64,000 nucleotides of DNA from Prescottella equi (GTDB lineage Bacteria > Actinomycetota > Actinomycetes > Mycobacteriales > Mycobacteriaceae), in contig NZ_JAIVAH010000007.1 in assembly GCF_020171745.1 (NCBI RefSeq), positions 62,001 to 126,000 of the forward strand, written 5' to 3'. Within the stretch, counting starts at the first letter, position 1; each line of letters starts with the position of its first letter. This document shows, one piece after another, positions 1 through 9,023 of this stretch. The position numbers and the translations under genes are program-made. The notes beneath the pieces were generated by a model, which worked only from the letters and a program-made list of their open reading frames with translations, was not told the DNA's origin and did no database searches.

Positions 1-480
1 GGTGAGGGCTTCCTGGTTGGACTGGATCGCCTTGACGACGTTGTCGCCGGCGTGCCGGATCTGGTCCTCGCTGAAGTGCAGCGGCCCGTCGGTCAGCCAC
101 TCCTGGGCCTTGGTGACGCTGGTCGTGAACTGGTCGCTGAGGTCGGGCAGACCCTCGACGAACTGCTGCACGACGAACGACAGGATCGCGCCGACGATGC
201 CGATCGTGCCGACGACGGCGACCAGCACCGCGGCGGACCGGGGAACCCCGCGCCGGTGCATGTGGTCGACGGCGGGCATGAGGAAGGCGGCCAGCAGCAG
301 CGCGAGCGCGACGGGAATGACGACGGCCTCGAGTTTGGAGACGACGTATCCGAGCGCGAGCAGCCCGGCGAACAGGACGAGCAGTCGCCACGTCCAGGCC
401 GCACCGAGACGGACGAGCGGATGTACGGACTCCACCGAGTCCCGCTGTGCTCCGGCCTCCCCCGACTGGCTCTCGTTCAC
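1..480 (-). CDS. AI-2E family transporter, N-terminal part (runs off the window)
   Basis: The minus strand is open from a GTG at 480 through base 1 (160 codons), so the C-terminal part lies outside. The translation begins MNESQSGEAG and has the closely spaced hydrophobic segments of the AI-2E exporter/permease family near residues 30-55 and 65-100, followed by the amphipathic stretch with FVVQQFVEGLPDL that is typical of these proteins. Members are multi-pass membrane proteins of about 350-400 aa; the substrate is unknown in actinobacteria. It is divergent from the cyclase gene, with about 110 bp between the starts. The family call is good, the function is not. Confidence 0.75.
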   Translation of the reverse strand, partial: MNESQSGEAGAQRDSVESVHPLVRLGAAWTWRLLVLFAGLLALGYVVSKLEAVVIPVALALLLAAFLMPAVDHMHRRGVPRSAAVLVAVVGTIGIVGAILSFVVQQFVEGLPDLSDQFTTSVTKAQEWLTDGPLHFSEDQIRHAGDNVVKAIQSNQEALT

Positions 481-576
481 CGCGCGAGCCTATCCGGACC
501 TGCGCCGTCCACGGCGGAGAAACGACCGCCGACCGCGGCAACCGTGTGCGCTGCCCGGCCGCGAACTATGTCCCGC

Positions 577-591
577 TAAGTTATGAGATCG
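577..591 (+). promoter_or_regulatory. probable -10 element giving a leaderless cyclase transcript
   Basis: TAAGTT at 577-582 fits the actinobacterial -10 pattern TANNNT and lies 8 bases before the GTG at 591. No Shine-Dalgarno sequence precedes that codon. This arrangement suits a leaderless mRNA starting at or next to the GTG and supports it as the start. Inference from pattern only. Confidence 0.35.
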
Positions 592-2105
592 TGTGGGCCT
601 CGTACCGAGCAGTGACGCTGACGATTCGTAGTCGTTGGCCTCTCTACATGCTCTCGATGGCCGGGGCGAACCTGATCGGCGCCGTGCTGGTCTTCGCCTT
701 CGTCCGCTACGGCATCCCGATCCCGGAATCCGCGGACATCATCAACGACCACGTCCGCAACTTCGCCGTCTTCAGCGTCTATCTCGTGTTCGCCGGCCTG
801 GTCAGCCTCACCGCGGCGGCGATGATGCTGCGGTCGGTGATCCGTTGGCAGCTGCGCGGCGGTCCGCCGACACGGGCCGAGCAGATGGCGGCGCTGCACG
901 CACCGCTGCGCCAGGCGATCGTGCATCTGGTGCTGTGGTTCCTCGGCGGCGTGATCTTCGTGCTGCTCACGGTCGAGGAGATGCCCGAGCTCGCGGTCGC
1001 CGTCATCGTCACGGTGGGCATGGCCGCGACCACCACGTTCGGTTTCACGTACATGCTCGGCGAGCGAATCCTGCGTCCTGTCGCGGCGCAGGCCCTCAGC
1101 GAGGGCCAGTTCGACCGGACGATGGCGCCGGGTGTCGGCACCCGCATGGCGATGACGTGGGGCCTGGGCACGCTGATGCCGGTGATCGGCATCATCCTGC
1201 TGTGCGTCACGCAGCTGACGACCGACCTGGAGTTCGCGCCGAGCGCGCTCGCGTGGGCAATCCTGCTGCTGTCGATCATGGCGATCGGGCAGGCCTTCGC
1301 GCTGTCGATGCTGACGGCGAGTCAGATCTCGGATCCGATCCGGCAGCTGCGGCGCGCGATCGAGCGGGCCCAGAAGGGCGAGACGGACGTCCGCGTCGAG
1401 GTGTTCGACGGCTCCGAGATCGGCCGCCTGCAGGTCGGCTTCAACCGGATGATGCGCGAGGCCGACGAGCGACGCCTGCTGCGCGAGCTGTTCGGTCAGC
1501 ACGTCGGCGAGGACGTCGCTCGTCGTGCGCTGCAGTTCGGCACCGAACTCGGCGGTGAGACGCGCTTCGTCGCGGTCCTGTTCGTCGACATGGTCGGCTC
1601 GACGGGCGCCGCCGCGGAGCGGCCCCCGGGCGAGGTCGTCGAGTTGCTCAACGAATTCTTCCGGGTGGTCGTCGACGTCGTCGACCGGCACCACGGCTTC
1701 GTCAACAAGTTCATGGGCGACGCGGCGCTCGCGATCTTCGGCGCCCCGCTGGACCGCCCCGACGCCCCCACCGCGGCGCTCGCGGCCGCCCGCGAGCTGC
1801 GGTTCGCGCTCAACGAGATCACCGGCCTCGACATCGGCATCGGCGTGTCCGCGGGCCTGGCCGTCGCGGGCAACATCGGTGCCGCCGAGCGTTTCGAGTA
1901 CACGGTGATCGGTGATCCGGTGAACGAGGCGTCGCGCCTGACCGAGCTCGCGAAGCTGCGGCCCAGCCGCGTCCTCGCGTCGACCAGCGCGCTGTACTTC
2001 GCGGACGACGAGGAGCAGGCGCACTGGGAACTGGGCGACCAGGTGCAGCTGCGGGGCCGCCGCCGCAACACACACCTGGCGTGGCCGGTGTTGTATCCGG
2101 AGTGA
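591..2105 (+). CDS. membrane adenylate/guanylate cyclase with HAMP domain
   Basis: A class III nucleotide cyclase of about 504 aa. The N-terminal ~260 residues hold about six membrane segments, followed by a HAMP linker (SDPIRQLRRAIERAQKGE) and a C-terminal catalytic domain. The catalytic domain shows the metal-binding Asp in LFVDMVGST, the second region NKFMGDAALAIFG and the substrate region VIGDPVNEASRL. This is the layout of the mycobacterial Rv1318c/Rv1319c/Rv1320c/Rv3645 cyclases, which make cAMP at the membrane. The frame is open further upstream, but a start before 591 would run into the divergent transporter gene and lacks a ribosome site; the GTG with the nearby -10 element is preferred. 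Confidence 0.88.
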   Translation: MWASYRAVTLTIRSRWPLYMLSMAGANLIGAVLVFAFVRYGIPIPESADIINDHVRNFAVFSVYLVFAGLVSLTAAAMMLRSVIRWQLRGGPPTRAEQMAALHAPLRQAIVHLVLWFLGGVIFVLLTVEEMPELAVAVIVTVGMAATTTFGFTYMLGERILRPVAAQALSEGQFDRTMAPGVGTRMAMTWGLGTLMPVIGIILLCVTQLTTDLEFAPSALAWAILLLSIMAIGQAFALSMLTASQISDPIRQLRRAIERAQKGETDVRVEVFDGSEIGRLQVGFNRMMREADERRLLRELFGQHVGEDVARRALQFGTELGGETRFVAVLFVDMVGSTGAAAERPPGEVVELLNEFFRVVVDVVDRHHGFVNKFMGDAALAIFGAPLDRPDAPTAALAAARELRFALNEITGLDIGIGVSAGLAVAGNIGAAERFEYTVIGDPVNEASRLTELAKLRPSRVLASTSALYFADDEEQAHWELGDQVQLRGRRRNTHLAWPVLYPE

Positions 2106-2121
2106 CGTGAGGGATTTTCGT

Positions 2122-2134
2122 TACCCTGAGTTCG
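2122..2134 (+). promoter_or_regulatory. probable -10 element, leaderless start
   Basis: TACCCT at 2122-2127 is followed six bases later by the GTG at 2134, with no ribosome-binding site between. This fits a leaderless transcript and argues for 2134 rather than the GTG at 2107 as the start of the flippase-like gene. Confidence 0.4.
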
Positions 2135-3282
2135 TGACACAGCCGGAGTCCGCCCCTCGAGGCGGTCACACAGATCGGCCGCGTGGTCGATTCTGGTGGC
2201 TCAAGTGGGTCGCCGGCGCCCTCCTCGTGGCGCTGCTCGTGGGCGAGGGTCTGTACCTGTGGCCGCGGCTGCACGAGTCGTGGCAGGCGCTGGCCGAGAT
2301 CCACTGGGGCTGGGTCGCGCTGTGTGTGGTCGCGCAGGCCGTCTCGCTGAGCGGCTACGGCCGGGTGCAGAAGCAGTTGCTGCATGCCGGCGGCGTGCCG
2401 GTGAGCCAGCGCAAGTCGGTCGCGGTGATCTACGGATCGACGGCGATGGCGCTGACGCTGCCCGCCGGCCAGGTGTTCTCCACGGCGTTCACGTACAAGG
2501 AGACCCGACGCTGGGGCGCGAGCCCGGTCGTCGCGTCGTGGCAGCTGGCGATCTCCGGCGTGATCGCGGCCGCCGGGCTCGCGCTGGTCGGGGTGACCGG
2601 CGCGCTGCTGGTCGGCGGCTCGGTGAGCCCGTTCACGCTGCTGTTCTCGGTCGCGGGTCTCGCGGCACTGCTGTACGCGGGCCGGTACGTCTCGTCGCAT
2701 CCGGAGTCCATCGAAAAGGTCGCCGGGTGGGTGCTCGCGCGCGCGAACGGCGCACTGGGCAAGCCGTCGGACACCGGGATGGACGCGGTCCGGACCACGA
2801 TCGAGCAGCTCGACTCGGTACAACTCGGCAAGCGCGACGCCGCTCTCACCCTGGGCTGGTCGGCGGTGCATCGTCTCGCCGACATCGTGTGCCTGGGCGC
2901 GGCGTGTTTCGCGATCGGCGCCGAACCCGTGCTCGCGGGCGTGCTGATCGCGTTCGCGGCCGGTAAGGCCGTCGCGACGATTCCGGGTGCGCCGGGCGGC
3001 CTGGTGTACGTCGACGCGACGCTCATCGCGGCGCTCACGACGGCCGCCAGCATCAGCGCGTCCCAGGCGGTGGCGGCGGCGTTCGTCTACCGCGGGGTCA
3101 GCTTCATCCTCGTCGCGATCGTCGGCTGGATCGTCATCGCCTTCCTGTTCCGCGGGCACGGCCAGGCTTCGGACGCGCCGATCGAGGCCGAGGAGACCCC
3201 GGAGTTGGAGCAGCGTCGGACCGTGGCGGACCCGACGACCGTGCGGTCCGACGTCGAGGACCGGATCCCGCGCACCGACTGA
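2134..3282 (+). CDS. flippase-like (lysylphosphatidylglycerol synthase TM) membrane protein
   Basis: About 382 aa with 7-8 hydrophobic segments and the UPF0104/LPG_synthase_TM family pattern: a conserved S-L-S-G-Y-G region after the second segment, then TLPAGQVFSTAF, and PGAPGGLVYVDATLI near the C-terminus. Relatives are predicted lipid or polyprenyl-glycan flippases, or the membrane half of LPG synthases; there is no C-terminal synthase domain here. The C-terminal tail after the last membrane segment is acidic. The gene starts about 30 bp after the cyclase stop but probably has its own promoter. Confidence 0.75.
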   Translation: MTQPESAPRGGHTDRPRGRFWWLKWVAGALLVALLVGEGLYLWPRLHESWQALAEIHWGWVALCVVAQAVSLSGYGRVQKQLLHAGGVPVSQRKSVAVIYGSTAMALTLPAGQVFSTAFTYKETRRWGASPVVASWQLAISGVIAAAGLALVGVTGALLVGGSVSPFTLLFSVAGLAALLYAGRYVSSHPESIEKVAGWVLARANGALGKPSDTGMDAVRTTIEQLDSVQLGKRDAALTLGWSAVHRLADIVCLGAACFAIGAEPVLAGVLIAFAAGKAVATIPGAPGGLVYVDATLIAALTTAASISASQAVAAAFVYRGVSFILVAIVGWIVIAFLFRGHGQASDAPIEAEETPELEQRRTVADPTTVRSDVEDRIPRTD

Positions 3283-3287
3283 GCCCG

Positions 3288-3974
3288 TCATCCACCCAGG
3301 TCGGCGGCCATCGCTTCGAGATGTGTGCGGGCGATGCGGGCGGCTTCGTCGACGTTCCCCTCCGCGATCGCGTCCACGAGCGCGCCGTGTTCGTCGGCGT
3401 TCGGTTCGGTGTCCCGATCCCGCAGCCCGAGCAGACCGATCATGTCGATCATCGCGTCGGCGACGCGCGGCACGAACGTCTCGAACAGTTCGGACAGCAC
3501 CGGGTTGTGCGCGGCGGTGACGATCGCCCGGTGCACCGCGGTGTCGGCCTCGACGAACTCCCGGTCGGGGGCGTCGGCCGCGGCCGCCCGCAGCTCGAGG
3601 GCGCGGCGCATTGCGGCGACGTCGTCGGCGGTGGCGCGGACCGCGGCTAGGCGCGCGGCCTCGATCTCGATCGCGGCCCGGACCTCGACGACGGCCACGA
3701 TCGCGCCGCGCTGCAGCACGGCCTCCCAGCCGTCGGCCTCGGGTTCGGTGCGTTCGACGAACACGCCGGCACCCTGGCGCGGCCGCAGCATGCCCTGGCC
3801 GGCGAGCATCCGCAGCGCCTCGCGGATCGTCGAGCGCCCGACCCCGAGTTCCGCGGCGAGCGTGGTCTCGCCCGGAAGCTTCGCCCCGACCTCCCACTCC
3901 CCCGCTTGCAGGCGGCGTCGTAGCTGGTCGGCGGCCTGATCGGCCAGGAGATTCCGGTTGAGCGCGGCGGGCAA
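3288..3974 (-). CDS. FadR/GntR-family transcriptional regulator
   Basis: 228 aa starting at a TTG (MPAALNRNLL), with a TGAGGA ribosome site six bases upstream. Residues ~10-75 form the GntR winged helix (KLPGETTLAAELGVGRSTIREALRMLAGQGML), and residues ~85-220 the all-helical FCD effector domain with acidic and His residues (D at FVEADTAVHRAIV, AAHNPVLSELF) that usually bind a metal or carboxylate. It is divergent from the leuA leader, and a perfect palindrome sits just before its start. The ligand is unknown; control of leuA is possible but not shown. Confidence 0.85.
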   Translation of the reverse strand: MPAALNRNLLADQAADQLRRRLQAGEWEVGAKLPGETTLAAELGVGRSTIREALRMLAGQGMLRPRQGAGVFVERTEPEADGWEAVLQRGAIVAVVEVRAAIEIEAARLAAVRATADDVAAMRRALELRAAAADAPDREFVEADTAVHRAIVTAAHNPVLSELFETFVPRVADAMIDMIGLLGLRDRDTEPNADEHGALVDAIAEGNVDEAARIARTHLEAMAADLGG

Positions 3975-3988
3975 GCAAACTCCTCAGG

Positions 3989-3999
3989 TTGTCAGACAA
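3989..3999. promoter_or_regulatory. GntR/FadR-type operator palindrome
   Basis: TTGTC-A-GACAA is a perfect inverted repeat between the FadR-family gene and the leuA leader, 15 bp before the regulator's TTG start. Short palindromes of this size are typical FadR-subfamily sites, so autoregulation is likely. Confidence 0.5.
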
Positions 4000-4024
4000 G
4001 TTGTTTTCCTCTAGCTTAGCCGAC

Positions 4025-4069
4025 ATGACGTATCGCGGACTGCTCCTCGGCAGCCGCGGCGGGGTCTGA
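4025..4069 (+). CDS. leuA leader peptide, 14 aa
   Basis: An ATG reading frame of 14 codons and TGA encodes [14 protein letters not shown]. Three consecutive leucine codons (CTG CTC CTC) come 72 bp before leuA and just before a strong hairpin. Short actinobacterial leader peptides with a Leu run and an Arg/Gly-rich tail occur upstream of leuA, and ribosome stalling at the Leu codons is the known principle of attenuation. The peptide and hairpin are read directly; attenuation is inferred. Confidence 0.65.
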   Translation: MTYRGLLLGSRGGV

Positions 4070-4072
4070 CCG

Positions 4073-4109
4073 GACCGGCACCCCGTCGCGGGGTTCCGCC
4101 GTGCCGGTC
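4073..4109 (+). promoter_or_regulatory. leuA leader hairpin (candidate attenuator)
   Basis: GACCGGCAC (4073-4081) pairs perfectly with GTGCCGGTC (4101-4109), with an inner CCCCG/CGGGG stem at 4081-4093. It starts 4 bases after the leader peptide stop. No U-run follows directly, so it may act as an intrinsic terminator of the weak actinobacterial kind or by folding near the leuA ribosome site (CAGGAG at about 4127-4132). Confidence 0.5.
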
Positions 4110-4140
4110 GCCCCTCTCGATCGGCTCAGGAGCCACCGTC

Positions 4141-5841
4141 ATGAACTGGAATCGTCAACGCCCGTCGTCCATGCCCAGCCACCGCTACCGCCCGTACACG
4201 GAGCGCGTCCCGGTGCCGCTGACCGAACGCTCGTGGCCCACCGCCCACACCACCGTCGCGCCGCTGTGGGTGCCGGTCGATCTACGCGACGGCAACCAGG
4301 CCCTCGCCGAGCCGATGGACCCGGCCCGCAAGCGCACGTTCTTCGAACTGATGATCCGCATGGGGTACAAGGAGATCGAGGTCGGCTACCCGTCGGCCAG
4401 TCGGACCGACTTCGATTTCGTCCGCGACCTGGCCGAGCAGGACCTGGTGCCCGACGACGTCACGATCGTCGTGTTCACCGCCGCCCGAACCGATCTGATC
4501 GAGCGCACCTTCGAGTCGGTGCGCGGACTGCCGAACGTCGTGGTGCACATGTACACCGCAACGGCACCGACGTGGCGCGACGTCGTGCTCGGTCACGACC
4601 GGGAGGCGCTGCACCGCTTGATCTTCGACGCTGCGCAGGACGTCGCGCGCTGCGGCGACCGGCAGCCGGGCGTGCGCTTCGAGTTCTCCCCCGAGGTGTT
4701 CAACCTGACCGAGCCCGACTACGTGCTGCAGGTGTGCGACAGCCTCACCGAGCTGTGGGACGCGTCGCCGGATCGTCCGGTGATCCACAACCTGCCTGCG
4801 ACGGTGGAGATCTCGACACCCAACGTGTACGCCGACCAGATCGAGTACATGCACCACAATCTGGCGCGTCGCGAGTCGGTGATCCTGTCGGTGCACCCGC
4901 ACAACGACCGCGGCACGGGTGTCGCGTGCGCCGAACTGGCGGTGCTGGCCGGCGCGCAGCGCGTCGAGGGCTGCCTGTTCGGCAACGGCGAGCGGACCGG
5001 CAACGTCGACCTGGTGACGCTCGCCCTGAACCTGCACGCGCAGGGCGTCGACCCGATGATCGACTTCTCCGACATCGACGGGGTGCGTCGAACGGTGGAG
5101 CACTGCAACAGGATCGATGTGCACGCCCGGCACCCGTACGGCGGCGACCTGGTGTACACGGCGTTCTCCGGCACCCACCAGGACGCGATCAAGAAGGGCT
5201 TCGCGCACCACCGCGCGCGGGCCGAGGCTGTGGGCGTGGATCCGGCGCAGGCGCCGTGGGACGTGCCGTACCTGCCGATCGATCCACGCGACGTCGGCCG
5301 CGACTACGAGGCCGTGATCCGGGTGAACAGCCAGTCCGGCAAGGGTGGCATCGCCTACCTGCTGCAGACCGGATACGGCATCGACCTTCCCCGGCCGCTG
5401 CAGATCGACTTCGCGGGCCGCGTGCAGCGGGCCACCGACGACAGCGGCGCCGAGATCACCGCAGAACAGTTGTGGGAGTTGCTGTTCGCGGAGTACGGGT
5501 TCGACGGCAGGCTGGGCCAGTGGTCGATCGAGCACCGCGAGGACGGCGACCACCTGCGCGTGCGGGCAGAGTTCGACGGCACCACGATCGACGGCCAGGC
5601 ATTCGCCGGCGGACCCGTCGAGGCGCTCACCAAGATCCTGGCCGACCACGGACTCCCGGTCGAGGTGCTCTCGTTCGTGCAGCAGTCCGTGGGTGCCGGC
5701 AGTGCGGGACGAGCCGTGACGTTCGCGCTGTGCCGCAGCGGCGGGGTCGAGCGCTGGGGAATCGGCTTCGATCAGTCGGTGACGGCGTCGGCGTTGCATG
5801 CCGTCCTGGCCGGCGTCGCCGGGACACCGGTCTCCGACTGA
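4141..5841 (+). CDS. leuA: 2-isopropylmalate synthase
   Basis: 566 aa. It condenses acetyl-CoA with 2-oxoisovalerate, the first committed step of leucine synthesis. The catalytic barrel is residues ~45-330: [15 protein letters not shown] holds the metal Asp and catalytic Arg-Asp, and [14 protein letters not shown] and [15 protein letters not shown] are LeuA signatures. The C-terminal domain (~435-565) is the LeuA dimer regulatory domain for leucine feedback. The long N-terminal lead and length match the mycobacterial/corynebacterial type. The ATG is preceded by CAGGAG. The gene stands alone downstream of its leader peptide and ends at a strong hairpin. Confidence 0.96.
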   Translation: MNWNRQRPSSMPSHRYRPYTERVPVPLTERSWPTAHTTVAPLWVPVDLRDGNQALAEPMDPARKRTFFELMIRMGYKEIEVGYPSASRTDFDFVRDLAEQDLVPDDVTIVVFTAARTDLIERTFESVRGLPNVVVHMYTATAPTWRDVVLGHDREALHRLIFDAAQDVARCGDRQPGVRFEFSPEVFNLTEPDYVLQVCDSLTELWDASPDRPVIHNLPATVEISTPNVYADQIEYMHHNLARRESVILSVHPHNDRGTGVACAELAVLAGAQRVEGCLFGNGERTGNVDLVTLALNLHAQGVDPMIDFSDIDGVRRTVEHCNRIDVHARHPYGGDLVYTAFSGTHQDAIKKGFAHHRARAEAVGVDPAQAPWDVPYLPIDPRDVGRDYEAVIRVNSQSGKGGIAYLLQTGYGIDLPRPLQIDFAGRVQRATDDSGAEITAEQLWELLFAEYGFDGRLGQWSIEHREDGDHLRVRAEFDGTTIDGQAFAGGPVEALTKILADHGLPVEVLSFVQQSVGAGSAGRAVTFALCRSGGVERWGIGFDQSVTASALHAVLAGVAGTPVSD

Positions 5842-5850
5842 CGGACCGGC

Positions 5851-5893
5851 GGCCGGCCGGAACACCCCCCACCCGAGCGTGTTCCGGCCGGCC
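5851..5893. terminator. bidirectional terminator after leuA
   Basis: A 15-base arm at 5851-5865 (GGCCGGCCGGAACAC) pairs perfectly with 5879-5893, with a 13-base C/A-rich loop. It lies between the convergent leuA and the secreted-protein gene and can serve both. Confidence 0.75.
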
Positions 5894-5899
5894 TCCGCG

Positions 5900-6517
5900 T
5901 CAGCTCAGGTTCGCGGACAGCATGCTGCTGCCGGCACCGCTCTTCAGCAGGTCGGCGATGATGGCGCTGCCGCCGTCCATGTTGATGGTGGCGCTGCCGA
6001 GGTTGAGCGCCTGACCGAGGCTGCCGAAGCCGCCCGGGGAGAAGACGATCTGGTAGCTGTAGGACAGGATTGCATCCTGGGCTGTGGCATCGATGCATGC
6101 GCCGACGACGGCGTACGCGCCCGGTTCGATCGGCTTGAGCAGCCCGGTGTTGATCCCGCCCTCGGGGGTGGCGGTCGTGCTCTCCGCCGTCGGCGCCGCG
6201 TCCGACGTCGGGTTGCCGATGTAGTAGACCTTGCCGAGGAGGTCGGCGAATCCGGGCCACTGATCGGTCGGCAGCGCGGCGAGGGGCAGCGCGTCGGTGG
6301 CGTTCAGGACGATCGGCAGGCAGATGGCATTCTGACCCGTGCTCGTCTGCGTGACGGTCATGTCGATGACGTCGCCGTCGACACTGGCGGAGATCTTCGG
6401 AGCCGGTACGGCGGCGGCGGGACCTGCGGAGGCGATACCCGGCACGGCCAGGGCGAGCGTTCCGGCAACGGCTACGGCGGCACCCGCACAGCGGGCGATG
6501 GTCGACTTCTTGGACAA
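5900..6517 (-). CDS. secreted protein of unknown function
   Basis: 205 aa with a clear Sec signal peptide: Lys/Arg-rich start (MSKKSTIARCAG), hydrophobic Ala/Val stretch, and likely cleavage after ASA near residue 31. The mature part has two Cys (in NAICLPIVL and VGACIDA) that could form a disulfide, and it is rich in Gly, Ala and Ser. I recognise no catalytic motif. Similar small alanine-rich exported proteins are common in Rhodococcus and Nocardia. The ATG has an AAGGAG-like ribosome site. Exported location is well supported, function unknown. Confidence 0.65.
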   Translation of the reverse strand: MSKKSTIARCAGAAVAVAGTLALAVPGIASAGPAAAVPAPKISASVDGDVIDMTVTQTSTGQNAICLPIVLNATDALPLAALPTDQWPGFADLLGKVYYIGNPTSDAAPTAESTTATPEGGINTGLLKPIEPGAYAVVGACIDATAQDAILSYSYQIVFSPGGFGSLGQALNLGSATINMDGGSAIIADLLKSGAGSSMLSANLS

Positions 6518-6660
6518 CTGCTTCTCCTTGCTTCAAAGGTGGCGCACTGTTCATGACAGTCCTGCCGGACCCGAGATCACGGTTGGCAGAACCGGATTCG
6601 AAACACCCCGCCGTATCCGGAGGGGCAAAGCAGACAAGCAGGGCGAACGTATCACGGAAA

Positions 6661-6679
6661 CTTACTGAACGGTAGTAAG
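6661..6679. promoter_or_regulatory. inverted repeat in the 290-bp divergent promoter region
   Basis: CTTACT (6661-6666) and AGTAAG (6674-6679) are perfect arms around a 7-base centre, a TetR-like layout. They lie between the secreted-protein gene (minus) and the YceI gene (plus). I see no other gene in 6518-6807. Confidence 0.35.
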
Positions 6680-6773
6680 AATTTCGATCACCGAGACTGC
6701 CCAGCTCGGAGTGACGGACGTCACTACCGGTTGCGGAATGGCTGCACCGGTGGGACCGTTGTAACCACAGTCT

Positions 6774-6785
6774 TTGAAGTTTCAA
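6774..6785. promoter_or_regulatory. short palindrome before the YceI gene
   Basis: TTGAA-GT-TTCAA lies 22 bp before the YceI start codon, overlapping where the transcript should begin. This suggests a repressor site, for example of a MarR- or TetR-type protein not present nearby. Confidence 0.35.
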
Positions 6786-6807
6786 CTACTTTCCTCTGGG
6801 AGTTCAC

Positions 6808-7359
6808 ATGACCACCGCCACCGCCCTGCCCAACCTGTCCGCCGGCACCTGGGCCATCGACCCCACGCACTCGACCGTCGGATTCATGGTCCGGCACCTC
6901 GTGGTGAGCAAGGTCCGCGGCACGTTCAACGACTTCACCGGCTCCATCACGGTCGCCGAGGACGGCACCCCCTCCGTGCAGGCCGAGATCCAGGTCGCGT
7001 CGATCGACACCAACAACGAGCAGCGTGACGGCCACATCAAGTCGGCCGACTTCTTCGACGTCGAGCAGTTCCCGACCGCCACGTTCGTCTCCACCGGCGT
7101 CCGCGCGGCCGGCTCGAACTTCGTCGTCGAGGGCGAGTTCACGCTGCACGGTGTGACCAAGCCGGTCGAGCTGGCGCTCGAGTTCCTGGGCGTCAACCCG
7201 GGCATGGGCAACGGCCCCGTCGCCGGTTTCGAGGCGTCGACCACCATCAACCGCAAGGACTTCGGCATCAGCATCGAGATGCCGCTCGAGGGTGGCGGCG
7301 CCGTCGTCGGCGACAAGATCACCATCAACCTCGAGATCGAGGCCGGCCTCCAGGCCTGA
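6808..7359 (+). CDS. YceI family protein
   Basis: 183 aa. The sequence follows the YceI lipocalin-like fold: the opening GTWAIDPTHSTVGFMVRHLVVSKVRGTF, the DTNNEQRDGHIKSADFFDVEQFPTATF signature, then LHGVTKPVELALEF. Members bind polyisoprenoid or amphiphilic ligands; roles in stress and isoprenoid handling have been proposed. No signal peptide is present, so this copy is cytosolic. The ATG at 6808 is preceded by CTGGGAG. It is a single gene ended by a strong terminator. Confidence 0.9.
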   Translation: MTTATALPNLSAGTWAIDPTHSTVGFMVRHLVVSKVRGTFNDFTGSITVAEDGTPSVQAEIQVASIDTNNEQRDGHIKSADFFDVEQFPTATFVSTGVRAAGSNFVVEGEFTLHGVTKPVELALEFLGVNPGMGNGPVAGFEASTTINRKDFGISIEMPLEGGGAVVGDKITINLEIEAGLQA

Positions 7360-7373
7360 TCCACCACGAACGA

Positions 7374-7418
7374 CGCACCCGCTGCGGCCACCTCCCCCGA
7401 TCGCAGCGGGTGCGTTTC
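7374..7418. terminator. terminator after the YceI gene, shared with the convergent gene
   Basis: The 13-base arms CGCACCCGCTGCG (7374-7386) and CGCAGCGGGTGCG (7402-7414) are perfect complements and TTTCT follows on the plus strand. It lies between the YceI gene and the convergent monooxygenase gene. Confidence 0.8.
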
Positions 7419-7445
7419 TCCATGTCTGCCTGGGCCCGACGCGGA

Positions 7446-9023
<1,578 letters not shown>

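Noticed and set aside
1819..4026. 735-codon open frame on the minus strand opposite the cyclase, flippase-like and FadR genes
   Set aside because: It is rich in Arg/Gly/His, has no domain and covers well-supported genes on the other strand and frame; a GC-rich shadow.
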